From VGCC01 sp964495555 (GTDB taxonomy: Bacteria; Actinomycetota; Actinomycetes; S36-B12): DNA of 15,075 nt. The notes below the pieces were generated by a model. The model had not been told where the DNA came from, did no database searches, and saw only the letters and a list, made by a program, of their open reading frames with translations. The DNA is taken from the NCBI GenBank assembly GCA_964495555.1, contig CAZBWA010000044.1, positions 1 to 15,075 of the forward strand, read 5' to 3'. Position 1 is the first letter of the stretch, and the number at the start of each line of letters is the position of its first letter. The position numbers and the translations under genes are program-made. This document shows, in pieces, positions 1 through 6,018 of this stretch.

Positions 1-143
1 CCCACGGGGTCGAGGCGGCCATCGACGTGACGCTCCTCTCCCGCTACTACGAGCGGTACGCGGACCATGCGGTCTCCGTCACCCGACGTGTGGTCACCAT
101 CGTCACCGGCGAGCCCTACGTGGCCGTCACTCTGGACGGTTAG
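1..143 (+). CDS. phoU: PhoU phosphate-signalling regulator, C-terminal end (partial)
   Basis: Only the last 46 residues are present, read from base 3 to the TAG at 141-143; the 5' part lies outside the window. The peptide contains AIDVTLLSRYYERYADHAV followed by a helix with RRVVTIVTGE, the usual last helix of actinobacterial PhoU, whose hallmark is E-R-x-A-D-H. PhoU is a cytoplasmic helical-bundle protein that links the Pst phosphate transporter to a SenX3/PhoR-type sensor kinase and restrains phosphate-starvation signalling. In many actinobacteria phoU lies near mshA, gpm and the senX3-regX3 (phoR-phoP) pair, which fits the next genes here. The ATG at 67 inside this gene is not a credible start for mshA. 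Confidence is high for the family despite the short stretch. Confidence 0.85.
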   Translation, partial: HGVEAAIDVTLLSRYYERYADHAVSVTRRVVTIVTGEPYVAVTLDG

Positions 144-145
144 CA

Positions 146-157
146 GGCCCGCGGGCC
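146..157. repeat. 12-bp GC palindrome between phoU and mshA
   Basis: GGCCCGCGGGCC is a perfect 12-bp palindrome starting 3 bases after the phoU stop and ending 20 bases before the mshA start. It has no loop of its own and no T-run, so it is a weak terminator candidate. It could also be a chance product of high GC. It is the only structure seen in the 34-base phoU-mshA gap. Confidence 0.35.
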
Positions 158-177
158 CATACGTCACACTTCTCCCC

Positions 178-1449
178 ATGAGCGGGCAGTTGCATCGGAT
201 TGCCGTGCTGTCCATTCACACCTCTCCCCTGGACCAACCGGGCACGGGCGACGCCGGGGGCATGAACGTCTACGTCGTCGAAACCAGCCGCCGGATCGCC
301 GAAGCCGGCATCGAGGTGGAGATCTTCACCCGGGCCACGACCTCGAGCCTCCCTCCCGTCGTCGAGCTCGCCCCCGGCGTGACCGTGCGGCACGTGACCG
401 CCGGTCCGTTCGAGGGCCTGACCAAGGATCAGCTCCCCGGCCAGTTGTGCGCGGTCACGGCCGGACTGCTGCGCGCGGAGGCCGCCCGCCCCGAGGGATG
501 GTTCGACCTCATCCACTCCCACTACTGGCTCTCCGGTCAGGTGGGGTGGCTCGCATCCGAACGCTGGAACGTGCCGCTGGTCCACACCATGCACACCATG
601 GCGAAGGTGAAGAACGCGGAATTGGCCGACGGCGACACCCCGGAGCCGGAGGTGCGCGTCATCGGTGAGCAGCAGGTGGTCGACGCGGCAACGCGCCTCG
701 TCGCGAACACCTCCGACGAAGCACGACAACTCGTCGATCTCTACTCCGCCGATCCCCGACGCGTCGACGTGGTGCACCCCGGCGTCGACCTCGACACCTT
801 CCACCCCGCTGACCGCGCCGAGGCACGTCGCGCGAAGGGTCTTGCGTCGGACTCGATCGTTCTGCTCTTCGTCGGTCGCATCCAGCCGCTCAAGGCGCCG
901 GATGTGGTGCTCAACGCCGCTGCGGTCATGGCGCGTGACCCCGAGATCCGCGCCCGGCTACGCGTGGTCGTCTGCGGGGGACCGTCGGGCAGTGGCCTGG
1001 ATCGACCCAACGCCCTCGTCGATCAAGCGCGCGCACTGGGCATCCACGACATCGTGAGGTTCGAACCTCCAGGCGACCGTCAGGCACTCGCAGCCTGGTA
1101 TCGCGCGGCTGACCTCACGATCGTCCCCTCCCACTCGGAGTCCTTCGGTCTCGTGGCGGTGGAGTCGCAGGCGTGCGGGACCCCCGTCGTGGCCGCAGCG
1201 GTGGGCGGGCTGCGCACCGCGGTCGCCGATGGTGTGAGCGGAGTGCTCATCCCGGGTCACGATCCACGCATGTACGCCGAGACCGTCCTGCGTCTCCTGC
1301 AGGAGCCGGCGCGCATGGAGGAGTTGCGCGCGGGCGCGCGCATGCATGCGGCGCGCTTCGGATGGGCGGGCACGGCCAGCGGGCTGCTCGAGACGTATCG
1401 CGCAGCGGTGGCGGACAGCCGTCCCCACCTCAGCCTCGTATCCCCATGA
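178..1449 (+). CDS. mshA: MshA, D-inositol-3-phosphate glycosyltransferase (mycothiol step 1)
   Basis: A 423-aa GT4-family (GT-B fold) enzyme that transfers GlcNAc from UDP-GlcNAc to 1D-myo-inositol 3-phosphate, the committed step of mycothiol synthesis in the cytoplasm. The N-terminal signature HTSPLDQPGTGDAGGMNVY is characteristic of MshA. The C-terminal nucleotide-sugar half carries LLFVGRIQPLKAPD and the E-x7-E motif (E321 to E329 in HSESFGLVAVE), followed by ACGTPVVAAAVGG. The start at 178 places the signature close to the N-terminus as in homologues. The upstream in-frame ATG at 67 would lie within phoU and add an unrelated 37-residue tail. No clear Shine-Dalgarno sequence precedes 178, so a leaderless or weakly initiated message is possible. 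The 3' end overlaps the YbjN gene by 4 bp. Confidence 0.95.
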   Translation: MSGQLHRIAVLSIHTSPLDQPGTGDAGGMNVYVVETSRRIAEAGIEVEIFTRATTSSLPPVVELAPGVTVRHVTAGPFEGLTKDQLPGQLCAVTAGLLRAEAARPEGWFDLIHSHYWLSGQVGWLASERWNVPLVHTMHTMAKVKNAELADGDTPEPEVRVIGEQQVVDAATRLVANTSDEARQLVDLYSADPRRVDVVHPGVDLDTFHPADRAEARRAKGLASDSIVLLFVGRIQPLKAPDVVLNAAAVMARDPEIRARLRVVVCGGPSGSGLDRPNALVDQARALGIHDIVRFEPPGDRQALAAWYRAADLTIVPSHSESFGLVAVESQACGTPVVAAAVGGLRTAVADGVSGVLIPGHDPRMYAETVLRLLQEPARMEELRAGARMHAARFGWAGTASGLLETYRAAVADSRPHLSLVSP

Positions 1450-1940
1450 CCACCCTCGCCGAACTCGAACGGCTCCTCGACGACGCCGGGGTCACGTGGG
1501 AGGAGGTCACCGCGACGACCGTGGTCGTCACCCTTCCGGGCGAACGCAAACTGCAGACCACCTGCAGCCTCACGCTGGGTACCTCAGCACTCACCGTCAA
1601 CGCCTTCGTCTCCCGGCGTCCCGACGAGAACCACGCCGCGGTGTACCGCTGGCTTCTGGAGCAGAACCGTCGGCTCTACGCGTTGGCGTTCAGCCTCGAC
1701 CACCTGGGCGACATCTACCTCACCGGGCGCGTGCCCCTGAGCGCGGTGTCCGCCGAGGAGATCGACCGGCTCCTGGGATGCGTCGTCGAGTACTCCGACA
1801 CGTCGTTCAACACGATCCTGGAGATCGGCTTCGCCAGCGCCATTCGTCGAGAGTGGGAATGGCGCACGGAGAAGGGACTCTCCACGGACAATCTCGCCGC
1901 CTTCGCCCACCTGCTCCAACCCCTCGAGCCGCACGACTGA
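1446..1940 (+). CDS. YbjN domain-containing protein
   Basis: A 164-aa cytoplasmic protein without a signal peptide or membrane segment. It matches the YbjN-domain family (T3SS-chaperone-like fold) typically encoded between mshA and gpm in actinobacteria, as Rv0487 is in M. tuberculosis. Visible family features are the N-terminal helix LAELERLLDDAG, a beta-rich middle, the AVYRWLLEQNRRLYALAFSLD segment, the GDIYLTGRVPL strand and a C-terminal REWEWR end. The ATG at 1446 overlaps the mshA TGA (ATGA), indicating translational coupling; no separate Shine-Dalgarno is visible. E. coli YbjN is linked to stress and motility phenotypes, but the biochemical role of the actinobacterial protein is not known to me. 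A chaperone or adaptor role is only inferred from the fold. Confidence 0.85.
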   Translation: MTTLAELERLLDDAGVTWEEVTATTVVVTLPGERKLQTTCSLTLGTSALTVNAFVSRRPDENHAAVYRWLLEQNRRLYALAFSLDHLGDIYLTGRVPLSAVSAEEIDRLLGCVVEYSDTSFNTILEIGFASAIRREWEWRTEKGLSTDNLAAFAHLLQPLEPHD

Positions 1941-1946
1941 TCCGGC

Positions 1947-1950
1947 AGGA
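1947..1950 (+). promoter_or_regulatory. Shine-Dalgarno deciding the gpmA start
   Basis: AGGA at 1947-1950 lies 8 bases before the ATG at 1959. It overlaps the alternative in-frame ATG at 1950 itself, so it can only serve the 1959 start, and it sits in the 18-base gap after the YbjN gene stop. Confidence 0.6.
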
Positions 1951-1958
1951 TGGGGCCC

Positions 1959-2711
1959 ATGACGTCCACCCTCATCCTTCTGCGACATGGCGAGAGCGAC
2001 TGGAACGCCCGCAATCTCTTCACCGGCTGGGTCGACGTCGGTCTGACCGACACGGGACGCGCCGAGGCGGCGCGGGGTGGCCGCATGCTCGCCGAGGCGG
2101 GGCTCCTCCCGGATGTCGTGCACACGAGCCTGCTCACCCGCGCGATCACCACCGCCAACCTCGCACTCGCCGAATGCAATCGGCTGTGGATCCCCACCGT
2201 GCGCAACTGGCGCCTCAACGAGCGCCACTACGGGGCCTTGCAGGGGAAGAACAAGGCGCAGACACTCGAGGAATTCGGGGAAGAGCAGTTCATGCTCTGG
2301 CGTCGCTCCTACGACGTCCCACCACCGCCCATCGATCCGAATAGCGAGTTCGCGCAGACGCACGATCCGCGTTACGCCGCCCTTCCCCCCGAGGCCAGAC
2401 CGAGCACCGAGTGCCTGGCGGATGTTGTGCGTCGACTGATCCCCTACTGGGAGGACGTGATCGTTGCCGAGGGTCTGCGTCGCGGTGACACGGTCCTCGT
2501 CGCCGCCCACGGGAACTCGCTACGCGCACTCGTGAAGCACCTCGACGGGATCTCCGACGACGACATCGCCGCGTTGAACATTCCCACGGGCATCCCGCTC
2601 GTCTACCGACTCGACGACGACATGAAGCCGCTCGTTCCCGGAGGCGAGTACCTCGACCCCCAGGCCGCCCAGGCGGCCGCGGCTGCGGTCGCGGCACAGG
2701 GACGCGCGTGA
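1959..2711 (+). CDS. gpmA: 2,3-bisphosphoglycerate-dependent phosphoglycerate mutase
   Basis: A 250-aa dPGM that interconverts 3- and 2-phosphoglycerate in glycolysis and gluconeogenesis through a phosphohistidine. The phospho-acceptor His10 is in LLRHGESDWN, the acid/base Glu88 in RLNERHYGALQGKNK, and the second catalytic His184 in VAAHGNSLRAL. These spacings match E. coli GpmA (His11, Glu89, His184). The RRSYDVPPPP segment is also a dPGM hallmark. Length is typical, apart from an alanine/glutamine-rich C-terminal tail (about the last 18 residues) that looks like low-complexity extension. The GTGA overlap with the next gene implies coupling to alaX. The mshA-YbjN-gpm order is the common actinobacterial one. 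Confidence 0.96.
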   Translation: MTSTLILLRHGESDWNARNLFTGWVDVGLTDTGRAEAARGGRMLAEAGLLPDVVHTSLLTRAITTANLALAECNRLWIPTVRNWRLNERHYGALQGKNKAQTLEEFGEEQFMLWRRSYDVPPPPIDPNSEFAQTHDPRYAALPPEARPSTECLADVVRRLIPYWEDVIVAEGLRRGDTVLVAAHGNSLRALVKHLDGISDDDIAALNIPTGIPLVYRLDDDMKPLVPGGEYLDPQAAQAAAAAVAAQGRA

Positions 2712-3427
2712 CGACTGAACGACTCGACCTGCAGGACTCCACCCTGCGCGAGTGGAACGCCACGGTCCTCGCGTCGGACCCCGATCAGGGTGTTGTCCTC
2801 GATCGTTCGGCCTTCTACCCCGGCGGTGGTGGGCAGCCACCCGACCACGGGGTCCTCCTCTGGGGAGGTGTGCAGACCCGGATCGTGGACGTGCGGAGGT
2901 CCGATGACTACTGGTTGGTGCCCGCCGAGGGGGACCCGCTCCCCCCGGTCGGAACCCAGGTGACCGGTGCACTCGAAGACGAGCGCCGGACCGCACTCAT
3001 GCGCACCCACTCGGGCCTGCACCTGCTCTCCGGGGTCGTCTTCCGTGACTTCGGCGCCCTAGTCACCGGGAGCAACATGGACCCCCTGAGCGGACGCCTC
3101 GACTTCAACCTCGATGAGGTTCCCGAGGGGTTCAAGGAGTCCGTCGAGGAAGCCTGCAACGTCGAGGTCCGGGCCGATCGCGCGATCACGGCATACGAAC
3201 TCCCACGAGCCGAGGCATTCCAGATCCCCGATGTCATCCGCACCGCTACGAACCTGCTCCCACCGACCATCGAAATCGTGCGCATCGTGGATATCGCTGG
3301 TCTGGATGTCCAGGCCGACGGGGGTACGCACGTCGCCTCCACCGCGACGATCGGCGTCATCCGCGTCCTGAAGATCGAGAACAAAGGTAAGGGTTTCCGC
3401 CGCATCCGCATCGCCCTGGAGTCCTGA
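2708..3427 (+). CDS. alaX: Alanyl-tRNA editing protein (AlaX family)
   Basis: A 239-aa free-standing homologue of the AlaRS editing domain, predicted to deacylate mischarged Ser- or Gly-tRNA(Ala) in trans. The N-terminal beta domain has the AlaRS-like FYPGGGGQPPDHG motif (about residues 36-48). The editing core has the zinc motif H101-x3-H105 in RTHSGLHLL. The C-terminal zinc motif reads DGGTHVAST (D204, H208), with Asp where AlaRS has Cys (CGGTHV). There is no aminoacylation core, so it is not a broken alaS. GTG start at 2708 overlaps the gpmA stop by 4 bp. It ends immediately before ltrA with no gap, so all are probably cotranscribed from mshA. How the Asp substitution affects zinc affinity cannot be told from sequence. 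Confidence 0.88.
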   Translation: MTTERLDLQDSTLREWNATVLASDPDQGVVLDRSAFYPGGGGQPPDHGVLLWGGVQTRIVDVRRSDDYWLVPAEGDPLPPVGTQVTGALEDERRTALMRTHSGLHLLSGVVFRDFGALVTGSNMDPLSGRLDFNLDEVPEGFKESVEEACNVEVRADRAITAYELPRAEAFQIPDVIRTATNLLPPTIEIVRIVDIAGLDVQADGGTHVASTATIGVIRVLKIENKGKGFRRIRIALES

Positions 3428-4552
3428 GTGAGCCACCCCGGGAAGGTCGGCTGGCTCGAACTGTTCTACGACCTCATCTTCGCGGCCAGCACGCTCGTCA
3501 TCTTCATGTCCATGAAGCAGGACTTCAGCGCGGAGAACCAGTGGTGGCTCAGTTTCGTGGTGCTGCTGCTCTTCAGCGTGTGGCTCATGACCACCTTCGC
3601 GCTCAACCGGCTTCGGGATCAATCGACGTGGGTGCGGACCCTTGTGTTCGCGCAGATGGGCGCACTCATCGTGACGGTATTCATCGCCGCCTCGACGAGC
3701 AGCATCGATGACAACCTGGGGCTGTTCTTCCTCGCGATCGTCTTCCTGACCCTCGGTGCCCTCGCCCGCACCGTGGCACGGCAGGCGGGCACCCCCGCCG
3801 AGCTTCAGCGCTATGCCGGATGGGGTGCGTTCATCGCCGCGTTCATCATCGGGGTCAACGCCTTCACGCCGGAGTCCTACAACCTCGTCGCGATGGGGTT
3901 CGCCTTCCTCATCATCGTGATCGGCTACTTCCTGCTCTTCCTCCCGCGCATCGACAAGCAGATGCCCATCGATCGCGAGCACCTCGCCGAGCGCCTGGCA
4001 CAACTCCTCCTCATCGTCATGGGCGAGTCGTTCCTCGAGATCGCCATCGGATTCCAACTCGGCGGGGAGCCCAACATCATCGGCATCGTGCTGGTCGTGC
4101 TCCTCCTCGGACTGACCTGGGCGCAGTACTTCGACGTGTTGTGGAACCGGGGTACACCGCCGACCGCACGGCTTCTGCTCCTCTACCTGCTCGGCCACGC
4201 GATCGCGATCCTGGGAATCGGAACCGCCAGCCTGAGCCTGTCCTCGATCGCGATCTCCAAGCAAACGACGACCATCGACGTGCTCTACGGGACGCAGCTC
4301 ACGTACTCCGTGATGCTCACCTATCTGGGATTCACCGTCATCGCCCTGTCCCTCCGCCCGTTCCACGCGCGGGTCACGGTGATCCTGGGGGCGGTGACGG
4401 CGGTGCTGCTGGCCATCGGCCTGATGACGGAGGTTGCTCAGGGAGTGGACCAACGCCTCATGGCCATCGTCGTCGGCACGGTCCTGCTCGTAGGCGTGAT
4501 CCTGAGCACCGGCGCGGTGCGCGTCGATTCGAGTCGGGCTAGCGCCCGGTGA
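3428..4552 (+). CDS. LtrA-like (low temperature requirement A) multipass membrane protein
   Basis: A 374-aa integral membrane protein with roughly ten hydrophobic segments. Family markers are the N-terminal WLELFYDLIFAAS (LtrA proteins begin with xELFxDLxFV) and the mid-protein HLAERLAQLLLIVMGESF (about residues 187-204), matching the conserved H-x2-ER-x6-I-x2-GES motif. LtrA was named for a Listeria gene needed at low temperature; its molecular function is not established. The GTG start abuts the alaX TGA (TGAGTG), and GGAG at 3418-3421 gives a Shine-Dalgarno 6 bases upstream. The last 14 bases overlap the convergent DUF2516 gene, so no separate terminator is visible. It is probably the last gene of the mshA operon. 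Confidence 0.85.
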   Translation: MSHPGKVGWLELFYDLIFAASTLVIFMSMKQDFSAENQWWLSFVVLLLFSVWLMTTFALNRLRDQSTWVRTLVFAQMGALIVTVFIAASTSSIDDNLGLFFLAIVFLTLGALARTVARQAGTPAELQRYAGWGAFIAAFIIGVNAFTPESYNLVAMGFAFLIIVIGYFLLFLPRIDKQMPIDREHLAERLAQLLLIVMGESFLEIAIGFQLGGEPNIIGIVLVVLLLGLTWAQYFDVLWNRGTPPTARLLLLYLLGHAIAILGIGTASLSLSSIAISKQTTTIDVLYGTQLTYSVMLTYLGFTVIALSLRPFHARVTVILGAVTAVLLAIGLMTEVAQGVDQRLMAIVVGTVLLVGVILSTGAVRVDSSRASAR

Positions 4553-4820
4553 TCTCGCGGATCTTGGGCCGTACGTCGAAGAGGTAGATGAGCGAGGCGA
4601 CCGCGCCCGCGATGCCGAGGAGATTCAGCGTCATGTTCGGCAGGAGGCCGGTGAGCAGGGCGACACCGGTCAGGATGACCCAGAGGATCTTGGACTGACG
4701 TCCCACCGCCGGGAATGCGGCGGTGGGACGTCGGATGCAGTCAATGAATGCGTAGCCCTTGACTACGAGGAAGAGGACCCACAGGACGAGGACCACGAGG
4801 TTCTGGACGGCATCGAACAT
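4539..4820 (-). CDS. DUF2516 family small membrane protein
   Basis: A 93-aa protein with three predicted transmembrane helices: about residues 7-25, 45-63 and 66-82. The connecting loop IDCIRRPTAAFPAVGRQSK and the C-terminal YLFDVRPKIREI are typical of DUF2516, an actinobacterial family of unknown function (Rv0476 in M. tuberculosis). It is the third gene after the XRE regulator and the 71-aa gene, 30 bases downstream of the latter, the same order as XRE-hbhA-DUF2516 in mycobacteria. No good Shine-Dalgarno precedes the ATG at 4820. The 3' end runs 14 bp into the end of ltrA on the other strand. The loop-coding region contains a 15-bp perfect palindrome, listed separately. Confidence 0.82.
   Translation of the reverse strand: MFDAVQNLVVLVLWVLFLVVKGYAFIDCIRRPTAAFPAVGRQSKILWVILTGVALLTGLLPNMTLNLLGIAGAVASLIYLFDVRPKIREITGR
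4697..4732. repeat. Long perfect inverted repeat inside the DUF2516 gene
   Basis: The arm GACGTCCCACCGCC (4697-4710) is the exact reverse complement of GGCGGTGGGACGTC (4719-4732). An inner G-C pair (4711/4718) extends the stem to 15 bp around a 6-base loop. Outside, one G-U wobble (4696/4733) and a further C-G pair (4695/4734) are possible in plus-strand RNA. It codes for the conserved loop between membrane helices 1 and 2 on the minus strand. No T-run follows on either strand. It is the longest perfect palindrome I noticed in the window. Confidence 0.85.
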
Positions 4821-4850
4821 ACGTCCACGCTAACGCGTTCCTCGATTCCG

Positions 4851-5066
4851 TCAAATCCCCACAGCCTCGCGGACGAGCACGACGGTCTTGCCGAGGTTCT
4901 CGCGGGTCGAGGTGGCCAACGCGCGCACGTCGACATTCGGCAGGGTGATGTCCGGGACGGACAGGGTGACCTGCTTGGTGGGGACCTTGGACACCGCACC
5001 GACCGCCGCACTGGCGACGTCCTTGGCGGTGCCGATCACGAACGTGGGGTTGAGGTACTGCGTCAT
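4851..5066 (-). CDS. 71-aa hypothetical protein in the HbhA position
   Basis: Starting at ATG 5066 gives 71 residues. The start is set by a good Shine-Dalgarno (GAAGGAG on the minus strand, 5080-5074, 7-base spacing) and by its position one base after the XRE stop (TGAAATG). A longer in-frame reading from 5108 would overlap XRE and add a basic tail, so I rejected it. The protein has no signal peptide: an alanine/valine-rich amphipathic region (FVIGTAKDVASAAVGAVSK), then VPDITLPNVDVRALATSTRE. In M. tuberculosis the gene between the XRE regulator (Rv0474) and DUF2516 (Rv0476) is hbhA (Rv0475), whose N-terminus also has a hydrophobic G-A-x-D-x-A helix. This could be a much shortened HbhA-like protein without the coiled coil and Lys-rich tail. 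That is inferred from position and weak resemblance. Confidence 0.65.
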   Translation of the reverse strand: MTQYLNPTFVIGTAKDVASAAVGAVSKVPTKQVTLSVPDITLPNVDVRALATSTRENLGKTVVLVREAVGI

Positions 5067-5067
5067 T

Positions 5068-5454
5068 TCAGTGCTCCTTCGCTGGCGACGCAGAGTCCTC
5101 TGCGCCACGGGTGGTGGTGTTCTCGGCCTGGAAGGCCGCGTAGATCTGCAGCAACGTGGTGCGTTGCCGCTCGGTCAACGTCATGTCGGCGGCGATCGCC
5201 GTGGTCACGGCCGCATCCCCCGCGCGCTCGTCGAGGATGCCGGCCTGGACGTACAGGGTCTCCGCGGAGATGCGTAGGCCCTGGGCGATGCGGTTGAGGA
5301 TCTCCGCGCTCGGCTTGCGTAAACCGCGCTCGACCTGGCTCAGATACGGGTTGGACACCTCGGCGGCCTTCGCGAGCTGCCGGAGGGACATCTGGGCCTG
5401 GTCCCGCTGCTCGCGGATGAAGTCCCCCAGGGATCCCACGTCGATTCGTGCCAT
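5068..5454 (-). CDS. XRE-family helix-turn-helix transcriptional regulator
   Basis: A 128-aa cytoplasmic DNA-binding protein. Residues about 10-67 form a classical Cro/CI-type HTH: LGDFIREQRDQAQMSLRQL, then AAEVSNPYLSQVERG (recognition helix) and PSAEILNRIAQGL. The C-terminal 60 residues are helical with a low-complexity tail (AENTTTRGAEDSASPAKEH). It corresponds by position to Rv0474 of M. tuberculosis, upstream of hbhA and DUF2516. No Shine-Dalgarno precedes the ATG; the upstream minus-strand bases are pyrimidine-rich (CCCTCCTTCT). A promoter placed so that transcription would begin at the ATG is proposed separately. Codon 45 is the rare leucine codon TTA (5322-5320). Autoregulation through the palindromes at 5476-5503 is plausible but not shown. 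Confidence 0.88.
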   Translation of the reverse strand: MARIDVGSLGDFIREQRDQAQMSLRQLAKAAEVSNPYLSQVERGLRKPSAEILNRIAQGLRISAETLYVQAGILDERAGDAAVTTAIAADMTLTERQRTTLLQIYAAFQAENTTTRGAEDSASPAKEH

Positions 5455-5460
5455 AGAAGG

Positions 5461-5489
5461 AGGGTGCCACAGAGTGCTTGCAGATGCAA
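5461..5489 (-). promoter_or_regulatory. Candidate leaderless promoter of the XRE gene
   Basis: On the minus strand, TTGCAT (5489-5484) resembles a -35 element. It is followed after exactly 17 bases by CACCCT (5466-5461), a weak -10 keeping the A and the final T. Seven bases beyond lies the A of the ATG at 5454, so initiation there would give a leaderless mRNA, consistent with the missing Shine-Dalgarno. The -35 lies inside the palindrome cluster. Prediction by eye only. Confidence 0.35.
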
Positions 5490-5503
5490 GCGGGGGCGCT
5501 TGC
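5476..5503. promoter_or_regulatory. Interleaved palindromes, candidate XRE operator
   Basis: Three GCTTGC half-sites alternate in orientation: GCTTGC at 5476-5481, GCAAGC at 5486-5491, GCTTGC at 5498-5503. The first pair forms GCTTGCA-GA-TGCAAGC, with 7-bp perfect arms. The second pair forms GCAAGCG-GGGG-CGCTTGC, also with 7-bp perfect arms. They share the central arm. The two same-orientation copies are 22 bases apart, about two helical turns. The array lies in the 84-base gap between divergent xre and dtd, so it could control both. XRE proteins commonly bind such short palindromes as dimers. Confidence 0.55.
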
Positions 5504-5538
5504 CCCTGTTAGCGGTAGGGCGGTGCCAGGCTGGGCCC

Positions 5539-6018
5539 ATGCGCGTGGTGGTCCAGCGGTCCCGGGGAGCCTCGGTCAGCGTCGACGGGGAGGTCCTCGG
5601 GTCGTTCGCGGGCCCGGGCCTCGTCGTCCTCGTGGGGGTCACCCACACCGACACCCCGGACCTCGCCGCGACCCTCGCCGCACGCGTCTACGGAATGCGG
5701 ATCTTCGACCACGCGCACCTGACCGAGGCGGGGCGGCCGGTTCCGGCCGATGCCGGCCGAGAGGTGTCCGCGCGCGATGGTGCACTGCCGATTCTGGTGA
5801 TCAGTCAATTCACGCTCTATGCCAGTACCCGCAAGGGGAGACGACCCACGTGGGATGCGGCGGCGCCGGGCTCCGTGGCCGAGCCGCTCGTCGAAGCCTT
5901 TGTCGACGCCCTGCGCGCGGAGGGGGCGACCGTGCACACCGGTCGCTTCGGTGCCGACATGCAGGTGAGTCTCGTCAACGATGGACCGATGACGATCCTG
6001 ATCGACAGCGCGGACTAG
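5539..6018 (+). CDS. dtd: D-aminoacyl-tRNA deacylase (DTD)
   Basis: A 159-aa homodimeric cytoplasmic enzyme that hydrolyses D-aminoacyl-tRNAs (and Gly-tRNA(Ala)), protecting translation from wrong-handed amino acids. Both active-site signatures are present: SQFTLY (S89-Y94, with Thr92 in the position of the E. coli SQFTL motif) and N147-D-G149-P150-M-T152, the Gly-cisPro motif that screens chirality. The N-terminus MRVVVQRSRGASVSVDGE is canonical and fixes the start at 5539, although the frame is open from 5464. AGG at 5528-5530 may serve as Shine-Dalgarno. It is divergent from xre and convergent with ygfZ, sharing a CTAG stop overlap of 4 bp (6015-6018). It is slightly longer than the E. coli enzyme (145 aa). 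Confidence 0.96.
   Translation: MRVVVQRSRGASVSVDGEVLGSFAGPGLVVLVGVTHTDTPDLAATLAARVYGMRIFDHAHLTEAGRPVPADAGREVSARDGALPILVISQFTLYASTRKGRRPTWDAAAPGSVAEPLVEAFVDALRAEGATVHTGRFGADMQVSLVNDGPMTILIDSAD

Noticed and set aside
67..177. N-terminal extension of mshA from the ATG at 67
   Set aside because: It lies within the phoU reading frame, encodes a Ser/Pro-rich tail without family similarity, and the MshA signature starts right after the ATG at 178.
2313..2330. Second copy of the palindrome arm in gpmA
   Set aside because: GACGTCCCACC is shared, but it codes the conserved dPGM YDVPPPP motif and has no inverted partner nearby.
1584..2510. 308-aa minus-strand open frame opposite the YbjN gene and gpmA
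   Set aside because: No recognisable domain; gpmA active-site motifs on the plus strand explain the sequence.
3059..4453. 464-aa minus-strand open frame across alaX and ltrA
   Set aside because: Glu/His/Asp-rich low-complexity composition is what the antisense of hydrophobic high-GC codons gives. Both plus-strand genes have clear family motifs in the same DNA.
4697..4732. Rho-independent terminator
   Set aside because: The stem is strong, but no T-run follows on either strand and it is inside a coding region. Kept as an unexplained palindrome.
5486..5503. Nur box in the xre/dtd gap
   Set aside because: The half-sites resemble TGCAA/TTGCA, but the spacer is about 10 bases rather than the 5 I recall for Nur boxes, and the full array fits an XRE operator better.
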